From the NCBI RefSeq assembly GCF_021538895.1, contig NZ_JADDRL010000061.1:1-56504 (forward strand): 56,504 nucleotides of DNA, written 5' to 3'. This DNA is from Streptomyces olivochromogenes (lineage in GTDB: Bacteria; Actinomycetota; Actinomycetes; Streptomycetales; Streptomycetaceae). This document shows positions 8,616 to 16,514 of this stretch, in pieces (the stretch's first letter is position 1; each line of letters starts with the position of its first letter). Below the pieces are notes generated by a model. The model made no database searches. It was given only the letters and a program-made list of their open reading frames with translations, and was not told the DNA's origin. The position numbers and the translations under genes were made by a program.

Positions 8616-9287
8616 TCAGCCGTGGCCGCCCGCCCGGACCAGCCCCGTCTCGTACGCCAGGACCACCACCTGCACCCGGTCCCGCAGACCGAGCTTGGTC
8701 AGGATGCGGCCCACATGGGTCTTGACCGTCGCCTCGGACAGGACCAGCCGGGCGGCGATCTCGCCGTTCGACAGGCCTTGGGCGACCAGGACCATGACCT
8801 CGCGCTCGCGGTCGGTGAGCCGCTCCAGCTCCCGCTGCCGCGGCTCCCCGCCGGAGCTCGGCAGCATCGGCGCGAAGCGGTCCAGGAGGCGGCGGGTGGT
8901 GGAGGGTGCGACGACGGCGTCGCCGCTGTGCACGGCCCGGATCGCGGTCAGCAGCTCGGCGGGCGGCACGTCCTTGAGCATGAAGCCGGAGGCACCCGCC
9001 TTGAGCCCGGAGAAGGCGTACTCGTCGAGGTCGAAGGTGGTCAGGATCAGCACCTTCGGCGCGTCGGGCTCGGAGCAGACGCGGCGGGTGGTCTCGACGC
9101 CGTCCAGCTTCGGCATGCGGACGTCCATCAGCACGACGTCGACGGCGGTGGAGCGCAGCACCTGCAGGGCCTCGACGCCGTCGCCCGCCTCCGCGACGAC
9201 CTCCATGTCCGGCTGGGCCGCGAGCACCATCCGGAACCCGGTGCGCAGCAGCACCTGGTCGTCGACGAGCATCACGCGGATCGTCAT
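8616..9287 (-). CDS. NarL/LuxR-family response regulator
   Basis: Two-domain DNA-binding response regulator of 223 residues. The receiver domain has the acidic pair in MLVDDQVLLR, the phospho-acceptor Asp55 in VVLMDVRMPKLDG, the conserved Thr in ILTTFDLDEY and Lys in GFMLKD. The C-terminal LuxR-type helix-turn-helix is LTDREREVMVLVAQGLSNGE followed by ATVKTHVGRILTKLGL. It lies 74 bp downstream of a sensor kinase on the same strand, and the pair should form one two-component system. An orthologous pair in S. coelicolor has, as far as I recall, been tied to antibiotic production and development, but I cannot confirm that here. Confidence 0.95.
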   Translation of the reverse strand: MTIRVMLVDDQVLLRTGFRMVLAAQPDMEVVAEAGDGVEALQVLRSTAVDVVLMDVRMPKLDGVETTRRVCSEPDAPKVLILTTFDLDEYAFSGLKAGASGFMLKDVPPAELLTAIRAVHSGDAVVAPSTTRRLLDRFAPMLPSSGGEPRQRELERLTDREREVMVLVAQGLSNGEIAARLVLSEATVKTHVGRILTKLGLRDRVQVVVLAYETGLVRAGGHG

Positions 9288-9361
9288 GGGGGTTCTCTTC
9301 CGTTTCCGTGAGCGGGTGAAGTGGGGGTGTGACAGGTGTCAACAGGGGGCGTGCGTCAGCG

Positions 9362-10567
9362 TCAATGCGCCGGCTTGAGCGGGAGCAGCGCGCTGATCCG
9401 GAATCCTCCGCCAGGGCGCGGACCCGCGTCCAGAGTGCCGCCGACCATGCCGACCCGCTCGCGCATGCCGATCAGGCCGTGGCCCTGGCCGTCGGCGCCG
9501 CCCTCCTCGTACAGCTCGTGCGGGGCGCCCTTGCCGTCGTCCTCGATGAGCAGTCCGAGCCCGTCGTCGAAGTAGACCAGCCGCACGCTGGCGCCGGCGT
9601 TCTCACCGCCGTGCTTGCGGGTGTTGGTCAGCGCCTCCTGCACGATGCGGTATGCCGTGAGCTCAACGCCGCTGGGCAGCGGGCGCGGGGTGCCCTCCAC
9701 CTTGAAGTCGACGGGCAGGCCGGAGCTGCGGCACTTCTCCACGAGCTCGTCGATCTGCTCGACGTCGGGCTGCGGGACGTACTCGCCGCTCTCCTGGTGC
9801 TCGCCGGTGCGCAGCACGCCCAGCAGGCGGCGCATCTCGGCGAGGGCCTGGCGGCCGGTGGAGGAGATCGTCTCCAGGGCCTTCTTGGCCTGGTCGGGCG
9901 CGGCGTCGAGGACGTAGGCGGCGCCGTCGGCCTGCACCACCATCACCGACACGTTGTGCGCGACCACGTCGTGCAGCTCACGGGCGATCCGGGCGCGCTC
10001 GGCGGCGACGGCGACCTTGGCCTGTGCCTCGCGCTCCTTCTCCAGCCGGGCCGCGCGCTCCTCCAGCTGCGCGAAGTAGGCGCGACGCGTGCGCATGGAG
10101 TCGCCGAGCACCCAGGCGAGCGCGAAGGGCACCGTCTGGAACACGACTATCGCCACCTGGCCCAGGAAGCTCGTCTGCTGATCGGGCCAGCGGATCTGCG
10201 CGAGGATCGCCGCGCCCAGGCTCACCGTGAGCGCCAGCCGCGACGCCCAGCGCGCGCCGATCATGGCGACCGTGTAGGTGATCACCAGCATCGCGAAGTT
10301 GGCGACGGTCGTCTCGACGTCCAGGACCAGCTGGGCCAGCCCGGTCGCGAGGGCCAGCAGCAGCATCGCCTCCGGGTAGCGGCGGCGCAGCGCGACGACG
10401 AGGCTCAGGACGGCGGACACGGCCAGTCCCCCGCCGAGCGACATGTGGTGCTCGGGCGCCCTCTCGACACTCATCACGCTCACGCCGGAGAGCCCGAAGA
10501 GGACGACGGCCCAGAAGGTGTCGACCCATGTCGGGTGCCTGCGGAGGAAGTCATAAAGGCGCTGCAC
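9362..10567 (-). CDS. Two-component sensor histidine kinase (HisKA_3 type)
   Basis: Membrane sensor kinase of 401 residues. The N-terminal half is hydrophobic, with several membrane helices between residues 15 and 165. A short coiled coil follows (YFAQLEERAARLEKEREAQA), then the phospho-acceptor box ARELHDVVAHNVSVMVVQAD with His199. The C-terminal ATPase domain shows LTNTRKHGG, LLIEDDGKG and GQGHGLIGMRERV. No large extracellular sensing domain is visible, so it probably senses a signal in or near the membrane, as in DesK-like kinases. The start is a GTG at 10567 with a TACTCT element 7 nt upstream and no Shine-Dalgarno, so its message is probably leaderless. Confidence 0.95.
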   Translation of the reverse strand: MQRLYDFLRRHPTWVDTFWAVVLFGLSGVSVMSVERAPEHHMSLGGGLAVSAVLSLVVALRRRYPEAMLLLALATGLAQLVLDVETTVANFAMLVITYTVAMIGARWASRLALTVSLGAAILAQIRWPDQQTSFLGQVAIVVFQTVPFALAWVLGDSMRTRRAYFAQLEERAARLEKEREAQAKVAVAAERARIARELHDVVAHNVSVMVVQADGAAYVLDAAPDQAKKALETISSTGRQALAEMRRLLGVLRTGEHQESGEYVPQPDVEQIDELVEKCRSSGLPVDFKVEGTPRPLPSGVELTAYRIVQEALTNTRKHGGENAGASVRLVYFDDGLGLLIEDDGKGAPHELYEEGGADGQGHGLIGMRERVGMVGGTLDAGPRPGGGFRISALLPLKPAH

Positions 10568-10673
10568 GTAACCCAGAGTAGGGAAGCGCGGTGTGTGCGG
10601 GGGTCAACCGGAGGGCCGATCCGTGCCCCGCGCGCATACTCCGCAAGGTGGAGGACGTGATCACCTGTGCGCC

Positions 10674-10679
10674 TAATCT
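10674..10679 (+). promoter_or_regulatory. -10 element for a leaderless transcript of the NDUFAF7-like gene
   Basis: TAATCT ends 7 bp before the GTG at 10686, where transcription would start on the start codon itself. There is no Shine-Dalgarno between them. The -35 region is weak. Confidence 0.45.
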
Positions 10680-10685
10680 GTTGCG

Positions 10686-11723
10686 GTGACGGACGAGACA
10701 GCGGGTGTTCCCGGGGGCGGGACGGCGGCCGGCGAATGGCGCGGCTGGCGGGCGGCGACCGAGGCCGCCCTGTACGGACCGGGCGGCTTCTACCGGCGTC
10801 CCGAGGGCCCGGCCGGGCACTTCCGTACGTCCGTCCACGCCTCGCCGCTGTTCGCCGGGGCCGTGGCGCGGCTGCTGTGCCGCGTCGACGAGGCGCTGGG
10901 GCACCCCGCGACGCTGGACTTCGTCGACATGGGGGCGGGACGGGGCGAACTGGTCACCGGCGTGCTCGCCGCGCTGCCCGCCGAGGTGGCCGCCCGCGCG
11001 CGCGGGTACGCCGTCGAGATCGCCGACCGCCCCGACGGGCTCGACCCCCGGATCACCTGGCTGAGCGAACCCCCGCACGACGTCACCGGACTGCTCTTCG
11101 CCAACGAGTGGCTGGACAACGTGCCGGTGGAGGTCGCGGAGGTGGACTCCGCCGGCCGGCCGCGGCTGGTGCTCGTACGGGAGGACGGGGCCGAGCGGCT
11201 CGGCCCGCCCGTGTCGGGGCCGGAGGCGGAGTGGCTCGCGCGCTGGTGGCCGCTGCCGGCCGAGGAAGGGCTGCGCGCGGAGATCGGGCTGCCTCGGGAC
11301 ACCGCGTGGGCGTCCGCCGTCGGCCGCGTCGCGCGGGGGCTCGCGGTGGCCGTGGACTACGCGCACACGGCCGGGACGCGCCCCCCGTTCGGGACGCTCA
11401 CCGGCTTCCGGGAGGGGCACGAGACGGCGCCCGTGCCGGACGGGTCGTGCGACATCACGGCGCACGTCGCACTCGACGCGTGCGCGACGCTCCCCGGTGC
11501 ACGCCTTCTCACGCAACGCGCCGCACTGCGCGCCGTGGGCCTCGCGGGCGCGCGCCCCCCACTCACGCTCGCCACCACCGACCCCACGGCGTACGTACGC
11601 GCCCTCGCGAGCGCCGGAGAAGCCGCCGAACTCACCGCAGCGGGCGGCCTGGGCGACTTCGGATGGCTGCTCCAGCCGGTCGGCATTCCGGACCCACTCG
11701 CCCCGGACACCGGGCCGGAGTGA
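10686..11723 (+). CDS. NDUFAF7/MidA-family SAM-dependent methyltransferase
   Basis: A 345-residue class I methyltransferase. The family-typical N-terminus ALYGPGGFYRR (residues 28-38) precedes SAM motif I, VDMGAGRGELV (residues 80-90), and LLFANEWLDNVPVEVAEVD. This arrangement is characteristic of the DUF185/NDUFAF7 group; the mitochondrial member methylates an Arg of the complex I NDUFS2 subunit. The neighbouring convergent gene at 11779 encodes a NuoD paralogue, the bacterial counterpart of NDUFS2, so NuoD is the obvious candidate substrate (inference). The start is GTG at 10686 with a TAATCT -10 element 7 bp upstream. Confidence 0.8.
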   Translation: MTDETAGVPGGGTAAGEWRGWRAATEAALYGPGGFYRRPEGPAGHFRTSVHASPLFAGAVARLLCRVDEALGHPATLDFVDMGAGRGELVTGVLAALPAEVAARARGYAVEIADRPDGLDPRITWLSEPPHDVTGLLFANEWLDNVPVEVAEVDSAGRPRLVLVREDGAERLGPPVSGPEAEWLARWWPLPAEEGLRAEIGLPRDTAWASAVGRVARGLAVAVDYAHTAGTRPPFGTLTGFREGHETAPVPDGSCDITAHVALDACATLPGARLLTQRAALRAVGLAGARPPLTLATTDPTAYVRALASAGEAAELTAAGGLGDFGWLLQPVGIPDPLAPDTGPE

Positions 11724-11740
11724 CTCTGCCACTTGGCACC

Positions 11741-11785
11741 GCTTGGCCCTACTTGGCCCTACTTGGCCCTACTTGGCCCTACTTG
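11741..11785. repeat. Decamer tandem repeat spanning the stop codon of the nuoD paralogue
   Basis: Four consecutive 10-bp units of ACTTGGCCCT (the first starting with G) fill 11741-11780, with a partial fifth unit after. Read on the minus strand the units are AGGGCCAAGT, and the TAG stop of the nuoD paralogue (11779-11781) lies inside the last unit. Because the unit is not a multiple of 3, gain or loss of units would only affect the 3' untranslated region. No function is apparent. Confidence 0.9.
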
Positions 11786-12930
11786 TCGATGTCCCCGACC
11801 ACGAAGAACATCGACCCCAGGATCGCCACCATGTCCGCGACCAGCGTCCCCGGCAACAGCTCGGTCAGGACCTGGATGTTGTTGTACGAGGCCGAGCGCA
11901 GCTTCAGCCGGTACGGGGTCTTCTCGCCCTTGCTGACCAGGTAGTAGCCGTTGATGCCGAGCGGGTTCTCGGTCCACGCGTACGTGTGGCCCTCCGGCGC
12001 CTTCAGAACCTTCGGAAGCCGCTGGTTGATCGGGCCGGGCGGCAGGTCGGCGAGCCGGTCGAGGCAGGCGTCGGCGAGGTCCAGGGCGTTGTGGGTCTGC
12101 TCCAGCAGGCACTCGAAGCGGGCCAGACAGTCGCCCTCGGTGCGGGTCACCACCTTCAGGGTGTCCTGGAGCTCCCCGTACGCCAGGTACGGCTCGTCGC
12201 GGCGCAGGTCGAAGTCGACGCCCGAGGCACGCGCGATGGGCCCGCTCACGCCGTACGCGTGCACGGCCTCGGGCGTGAGCGCACCCACGTCGCGGGTCCG
12301 CCCCCGGAAGATCTCGTTGCCGAGGACGAGGTCGTCGAAGACGTCCACGCGCGAGCGCAGGTCGGCCACGGCGGCACGCGCGCGTGCGGTCCAGCCGGCC
12401 GGCAGGTCCTCCTTCAGGCCTCCGACGCGGTTGAACATGTAGTGCATGCGCCCGCCGGAGACCTCCTCCATGACGTGCTGGAGCTCCTCGCGCTCCCGGA
12501 AGGCGTAGAAGATCGGGGTGATGCCGCCGAGCTCCAGCGGATAGGACCCGAGGAACATCAGGTGGTTCAGCACCCGGTTCAGCTCGGCGAGCAGCGTGCG
12601 CGTCCACACCGCGCGCTCGGGGACCTCCATGCCGAGCATCCGCTCCACCGCGAGGACGACGCCCAGCTCGTTCGAGAAGGCCGACAGCCAGTCGTGACGG
12701 TTGGCGAGCATGATGATCTGCCGGTAGTCGCGCGCCTCGAAGAGCTTCTCCGCGCCCCGGTGCATGTACCCGATCACCGGCTCCGCGTGCACGATGCGCT
12801 CACCGTCCAGCACGAGCCGCAGCCGCAGCACGCCGTGCGTGGAGGGGTGCTGGGGGCCGATGTTGAGCACCATGTCGGTGCTCTCCGCGGCGCCGCCGAT
12901 CCCGACCGTGGTCTCCGTGGTGGGCGTCAT
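11779..12930 (-). CDS. Orphan NADH-quinone oxidoreductase subunit D (NuoD paralogue)
   Basis: A 383-residue homologue of the 49-kDa subunit of complex I. Key motifs are present: NIGPQHPSTHGVLRL with the quinone-site His, YMHRGAEKLFE, ARDYRQIIM with the quinone-site-type Tyr, ELNRVLNHLMFLGS, EREELQHVMEEVSGGRMH and the C-terminal tail ADMVAILGSMFFVVGDIDK. No other nuo gene is nearby, so this is a stand-alone copy; Streptomyces normally also has a full nuo operon elsewhere. It may be an alternative subunit or part of another hydrogenase-like complex. The start ATG at 12930 gives MTPTTETT. It converges on the NDUFAF7-like methyltransferase gene. Confidence 0.9.
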   Translation of the reverse strand: MTPTTETTVGIGGAAESTDMVLNIGPQHPSTHGVLRLRLVLDGERIVHAEPVIGYMHRGAEKLFEARDYRQIIMLANRHDWLSAFSNELGVVLAVERMLGMEVPERAVWTRTLLAELNRVLNHLMFLGSYPLELGGITPIFYAFREREELQHVMEEVSGGRMHYMFNRVGGLKEDLPAGWTARARAAVADLRSRVDVFDDLVLGNEIFRGRTRDVGALTPEAVHAYGVSGPIARASGVDFDLRRDEPYLAYGELQDTLKVVTRTEGDCLARFECLLEQTHNALDLADACLDRLADLPPGPINQRLPKVLKAPEGHTYAWTENPLGINGYYLVSKGEKTPYRLKLRSASYNNIQVLTELLPGTLVADMVAILGSMFFVVGDIDK

Positions 12931-12949
12931 GGACACAGTCTCCCCTACG

Positions 12950-12955
12950 TACGCT
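12950..12955 (+). promoter_or_regulatory. -10 element for a leaderless transcript of the YdbS-type gene
   Basis: TACGCT ends 7 bp before the ATG at 12962 and fits TAnnnT. The intervening GGCTCC is not a convincing ribosome site, so a leaderless message is likely. Confidence 0.45.
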
Positions 12956-12961
12956 GGCTCC

Positions 12962-13465
12962 ATGGAGACGGGGAGCTCGGCCGGTGCCGGCGCGACGGGG
13001 GCGGAGCCGGTGTGGACCGGGCTGCCGCCCGGCCTGCTGCGGATGCGGCGACTGCAGCTGGTGGTGTGGCTGGGTCTGGCGGCCCTCCTGCTGGGGCTGC
13101 TGCCCGGTCTGCTGGCCGGCCCCGCCTGGGCCGTCCTGGCACTGGTGCCGCTGGCCCTGATGGCGTGGGGCTGGGTGCTGCTCGGCCGCAACTGGCGCTC
13201 CTGGCGGTACGCCGAGCGCGCCGACGACCTGCTGATCAGCCGAGGCGTGCTGTGGCGCGAGGAGACCGTCGTACCGTACGGGCGGATGCAGCTCGTGGAG
13301 GTCACCTCCGGTCCCGTCGAGCGGCACTTCGGCCTGGCCAGCGTGCAGCTGCACACGGCGGCCGCGGCCACCGACGCCACCATCCCCGGCCTCGACCCGG
13401 CCGAGGCGGAGCGGCTGCGCGACCGGCTCACCGAGCTCGGCGAGGCCCGATCGGCGGGACTATGA
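12962..13465 (+). CDS. PH domain-containing membrane protein (YdbS type)
   Basis: A 167-residue protein with two membrane helices near residues 33-75 (LVVWLGLAALLLGLLPGLL and WAVLALVPLALMAWGWVLL), followed by a bacterial PH-like domain (bPH2/DUF304) beginning RYAERADDLLISRGVLWREE and including VPYGRMQLVEVTSGPVERHF. It is the small partner of the larger YdbT-like protein encoded next, which starts inside this gene's stop codon (ATGA overlap). In Bacillus, YdbS/YdbT-type pairs are linked to resistance to membrane-active bacteriocins; the biochemical role is unknown here. Confidence 0.9.
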   Translation: METGSSAGAGATGAEPVWTGLPPGLLRMRRLQLVVWLGLAALLLGLLPGLLAGPAWAVLALVPLALMAWGWVLLGRNWRSWRYAERADDLLISRGVLWREETVVPYGRMQLVEVTSGPVERHFGLASVQLHTAAAATDATIPGLDPAEAERLRDRLTELGEARSAGL

Positions 13466-14796
13466 CGGCGCCGGGCGTCGAGGACGGCGTACGGCCCACC
13501 CGCCCCGTGGCCGAGCGGCGGCTGCACCCCGTGACGCCGTTCCGCCGGGCGTGGGCGCCGGTCGCCGTGATCGCCGGGTGGGCGGTGCACGACCCGGACC
13601 AGGCACAGGCACAGCTGACGAAGCTGACCACGACCATGCTGCTGATCGGGCTGGCCGTCCTGGTCCCGGCGGCCGCCCTCTACGGGTTCCTGTCGTGGTG
13701 GTTCACGCACTTCGCGGTCACGGACACCGAACTGCGCATACGCACCGGCCTGGTCTTCCGCCGCGCCGCGCACATCCGGCTGGAGCGGATCCAGGCCGTC
13801 GACGTCAGCCGGCCGCTGCTCGCGCGCGTGGCCGGTGTCGCCAAGCTCAGGATCGACGTCGTCGGGGCCGACAAGAAGGACGAACTGGCCTTCCTGGGCG
13901 AGGACGAGGCCCGCGCGCTGCGCGCGGAACTTCTCGCGCGGGCGGCCGGTTTCGCGCCCGAGACGGCGCGCGAGGTCGGGGAGGCTCCCGCGCGCGAGCT
14001 GCTCCGCGTACCCTCGCGCGAGCTCGCCGTCGCGCTGCTCCTGACGGGCGCCACCTGGGGCTCCCTGGCCGCCGCGCTCGTCGTACCGCCGGTGCTGTGG
14101 CTGGCCACCCACAGCGTGGTCACGGTCCTCGCCACCGGCCTGCCGCTGCTCGGCGCGGCGGGCGCGAGCAGTGTGGGGCGGTTCGTCGCCGAGTACGACT
14201 GGACGGTGGGCGACTCCCCGGACGGGCTGCGCATCGACCACGGGCTGCTCGACCGCACGCACGAGACCGTGCCGCCGGGCCGGGTGCAGACCGTACGGAT
14301 CGTGGAACCGCTGCTGTGGCGGGCGCGGGGCCGGGTGCGGGTGGAGCTGGACGTGGCCGGGTCCTCGAACTCCGTCCTGGTGCCGGTCGCCCCGCGCGCG
14401 ATCGCCGAGGCGGTCGTCGCCCGCGTGCTCCCCGGCGTGACCGTGCCGCCGCCGTCGGCCCTGGCTCGCCCGCCGCGGCGGGCCGGACGCTGTGTGCCGC
14501 TGTGGTGGCGGGGGCACGGGATCGCGGTCACCGACGCCGTGTTCGCCGCGCGGCACGGCCTGCTGCGTCGGAAGCTGGCGCTCGTCCCGCACGCCAAGGT
14601 CCAGAGCGTACGGCTCACCCAGGGCCCCTGGGAGCGCCTGTGGCGGCTCGCGGACGTCCATGTGGACACGGGTGCCAACAAGACCGTGACAGCGCGTCTG
14701 CGGGACGCTCAGGAGGCCTTGGAGCTGCTGCGGGGGCAGGCGGAGCGATCACGGACGGGACGCAGGGACGCCCGGCCGGACCGCTGGATGGTCTGA
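13462..14796 (+). CDS. PH domain-containing membrane protein (YdbT type)
   Basis: A 444-residue membrane protein with repeated bPH2 domains. The first module has FAVTDTELRIRTGLVFRRAA and HIRLERIQAVDVSRPLLARV. Two membrane helices lie near residues 190-235 (AVALLLTGATWGSLAAALVV and VTVLATGLPLLG). A second module has DGLRIDHGLLDRTHETVPPG and RVQTVRIVEPLLWRARGRVR, and a third ends with HGIAVTDAVFAARHGLLRRK and HAKVQSVRLTQGPWERLWRL. It is translationally coupled to the YdbS-type gene by a 4-bp overlap, and the two proteins probably act as one membrane complex. A strong bidirectional hairpin starts at its stop codon. Confidence 0.9.
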   Translation: MTAPGVEDGVRPTRPVAERRLHPVTPFRRAWAPVAVIAGWAVHDPDQAQAQLTKLTTTMLLIGLAVLVPAAALYGFLSWWFTHFAVTDTELRIRTGLVFRRAAHIRLERIQAVDVSRPLLARVAGVAKLRIDVVGADKKDELAFLGEDEARALRAELLARAAGFAPETAREVGEAPARELLRVPSRELAVALLLTGATWGSLAAALVVPPVLWLATHSVVTVLATGLPLLGAAGASSVGRFVAEYDWTVGDSPDGLRIDHGLLDRTHETVPPGRVQTVRIVEPLLWRARGRVRVELDVAGSSNSVLVPVAPRAIAEAVVARVLPGVTVPPPSALARPPRRAGRCVPLWWRGHGIAVTDAVFAARHGLLRRKLALVPHAKVQSVRLTQGPWERLWRLADVHVDTGANKTVTARLRDAQEALELLRGQAERSRTGRRDARPDRWMV

Positions 14797-14844
14797 ACGG
14801 GGTGAGGCGGCCGCCCCCGAAGGCCGGCCGCCTCACTCCGTTCA
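14794..14844. terminator. Bidirectional terminator hairpin
   Basis: A 20-bp stem, TGAACGG(G/A)GTGAGGCGGCCG against its complement, with one mismatch and a loop of about 10 nt. It begins at the stop codon of the YdbT-type gene and ends 10 bp before the stop of the convergent gene at 14854, so it can terminate both. There is no long T tract, which is usual in this genus. Confidence 0.85.
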
Positions 14845-14853
14845 AGAAGTCGC

Positions 14854-16383
14854 TCAGGACGCCGCGCTGCGCAGGCCCTGCAGGTCGATCTGTTCCGTCT
14901 CGTCGTGGGCCGTCAGGTCGATGACCTGGCCGACGGCGCGCGACTCCTCGTCGGCGGGCTTGAACTCGGCCTCGGACTCCGCCTTGTGCAGGGCGAGCGC
15001 CTCCTGGCCGACCACGTCGGCGAGGTCCTCGTTCTGCACGGCGTCCAGCGCGGCCGACGGCGCTTCCTTCTGCGTACCGAAGAAGTCGAACCCGCCCTCG
15101 ACCACCGGGCGCCGCACGGGCGCGGCCGGTACGACGGCCACCGCGGTCGGCACCGTGAAGTGCCCCGTCGGCTGCTGCGCGGGCGCGGCGGCCGGGGCCG
15201 ACGCCGTCGGGATGTCGGCGGCCGCGTGCTCGTGCCCGTCGACCGCCTCGGGCTGCCCCTGCGCCTCGTCCTCCTGGCCGGAGTCCGCGGCGGAAGCCTG
15301 AGCGGGGTTCGCTGCTGCGGCCTCGGCGGAATCGGCGGCGGAGCCCTCGACGGACTCCTGACCGGCCGGCTCGGCGGACTGGGCGGACGGAGCGGACCGA
15401 CCGGGCTCCTCCGGCTCCCGCACCGGCTCCTGTCCCGGAGTGGACTCGGCCCGCGCGCTGTCGGCCTCCGCCGCGGCGGACGCCTCGTTCACGGGGTCTC
15501 CGGCGCCCTCTCCTTTGGCGGCCTCGTCACCCTCGCCGACGGCCGTGTTCTCGATGTTCTCGTCGTTCTCGTCGTTCTCGTTGTTCTTGTCGTTCTTGTC
15601 GTTCTTGTCGTTCTTGTCGTTCTTGTCGTTCTCGTCGAACCGGGACAGCGCCGCCTGGGCCCGCAGGAAGAGCCGGGAACCCTCCGGCGAGAACACGTCG
15701 GGAACAGCGGGCTGCTCCTCGGCGGACTCCGCGGACTCCGCGGACTCGTCGGCCGCGGTGGCACCGGCCTCGCCGGCATCGGCCGCGTCGACCGCACCGA
15801 CCGCATCCGTCGCCTCGGCCTCAGCCGCACCCGTCGTCTCGGCGTCGGCGTCGGCCGCGGCAGCCACAGCCCCGGCCTCCGTCGGCTCCGCGCGCCGCGG
15901 CGCGGGCGGCAGCGCGCGGGAGGGCGTGGTCGCCTCTATCTCCAGCAGCCGGCGGCCCTCCAGGGCGCTCGCGCGCTCGGTCTCCGCCGTGGCGTAGCGG
16001 CGCAGCAGGGCGGCGTGCTCGTTGCGCAGCCCCGCGAGCTCCGCCCGCTTGGCGCGCAGCCGCTGCTCCAGCTTGCCGCGCAGCTCGCGCGACTCCTCCA
16101 GGTCGGTCTCCAGCTCGGCGACCCGTTCCTCGTACCGCCACTCGTCGCTCGCCCGCGCGCGCGTGAGGTCGGCGACGTGCTTGCCGGCATGGGTGTCCCA
16201 GCGGCGCATGACGACCGCGCCGATGACCGCCGTCGCCGCGGCGGCCGCGGCCAGGGAGCGCAGCACCGTCTGTTCCGAGAACACCCAGGGGCCCAGGGCG
16301 CAGACGAGCGATACGCCTGCGATCGCCGAAGGCGGCAACAGCCTGTGCAGAGGCGGGGAATGGCGGTGACGTCCACGTGGCAT
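14854..16383 (-). CDS. Membrane-anchored coiled-coil protein with low-complexity acidic tail
   Basis: A 509-residue protein I do not recognise as a named family. The N-terminus has two closely spaced membrane helices (about residues 17-35 and 41-58). A coiled coil at about 75-150 follows (ELETDLEESRELRGKLEQRL, AELAGLRNEHAALLRRYATA). The remaining 350 residues are disordered and rich in Ala, Glu, Asp and Pro. Within this tail ten tandem tripeptides (DEN, five DKN, NEN, two DEN, IEN) are encoded by ten 9-bp units at 15547-15636. A conserved patch near the C-terminus reads RRPVVEGGFDFFGTQKE. Start ATG at 16383; TAAGTT lies 7 bp upstream without a Shine-Dalgarno. A structural or envelope-associated role is only a guess. 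Confidence 0.8.
   Translation of the reverse strand: MPRGRHRHSPPLHRLLPPSAIAGVSLVCALGPWVFSEQTVLRSLAAAAAATAVIGAVVMRRWDTHAGKHVADLTRARASDEWRYEERVAELETDLEESRELRGKLEQRLRAKRAELAGLRNEHAALLRRYATAETERASALEGRRLLEIEATTPSRALPPAPRRAEPTEAGAVAAAADADAETTGAAEAEATDAVGAVDAADAGEAGATAADESAESAESAEEQPAVPDVFSPEGSRLFLRAQAALSRFDENDKNDKNDKNDKNDKNNENDENDENIENTAVGEGDEAAKGEGAGDPVNEASAAAEADSARAESTPGQEPVREPEEPGRSAPSAQSAEPAGQESVEGSAADSAEAAAANPAQASAADSGQEDEAQGQPEAVDGHEHAAADIPTASAPAAAPAQQPTGHFTVPTAVAVVPAAPVRRPVVEGGFDFFGTQKEAPSAALDAVQNEDLADVVGQEALALHKAESEAEFKPADEESRAVGQVIDLTAHDETEQIDLQGLRSAAS
15547..15636 (-). repeat. Ten 9-bp tandem units encoding a (D/N)(K/E)N tract
   Basis: Ten consecutive 9-bp units. On the plus strand five read GTTCTTGTC; the others are GTTCTCGTC variants. 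They encode the tripeptide tract in the disordered tail of the coiled-coil protein. The unit keeps the reading frame, so copy number can vary without breaking the gene. The AAC/AAG/GAC codons make this a local AT-rich island. Confidence 0.95.
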
Positions 16384-16514
16384 GGCCAGAAACTTACCGC
16401 GCGTAGGCGAATCGTGGTGCCCCGCCTCGTAAAAACACAGCCATACCGATGCCTACAGACGGCACCAGGAAGATCAGGAACGATCACCAGGCACCGAATT
16501 GCGCACGATCGCTT

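Noticed and set aside
11497..14796. A 1099-codon plus-strand frame reading into the YdbT-type gene
   Set aside because: The part before 13462 is antisense to the nuoD paralogue and has shadow composition; the real start is the ATGA overlap at 13462.
15547..15636. Regular short repeats as a possible CRISPR array
   Set aside because: Units are 9 bp, contiguous, without spacers, and in frame in a protein gene; no cas genes in the window.
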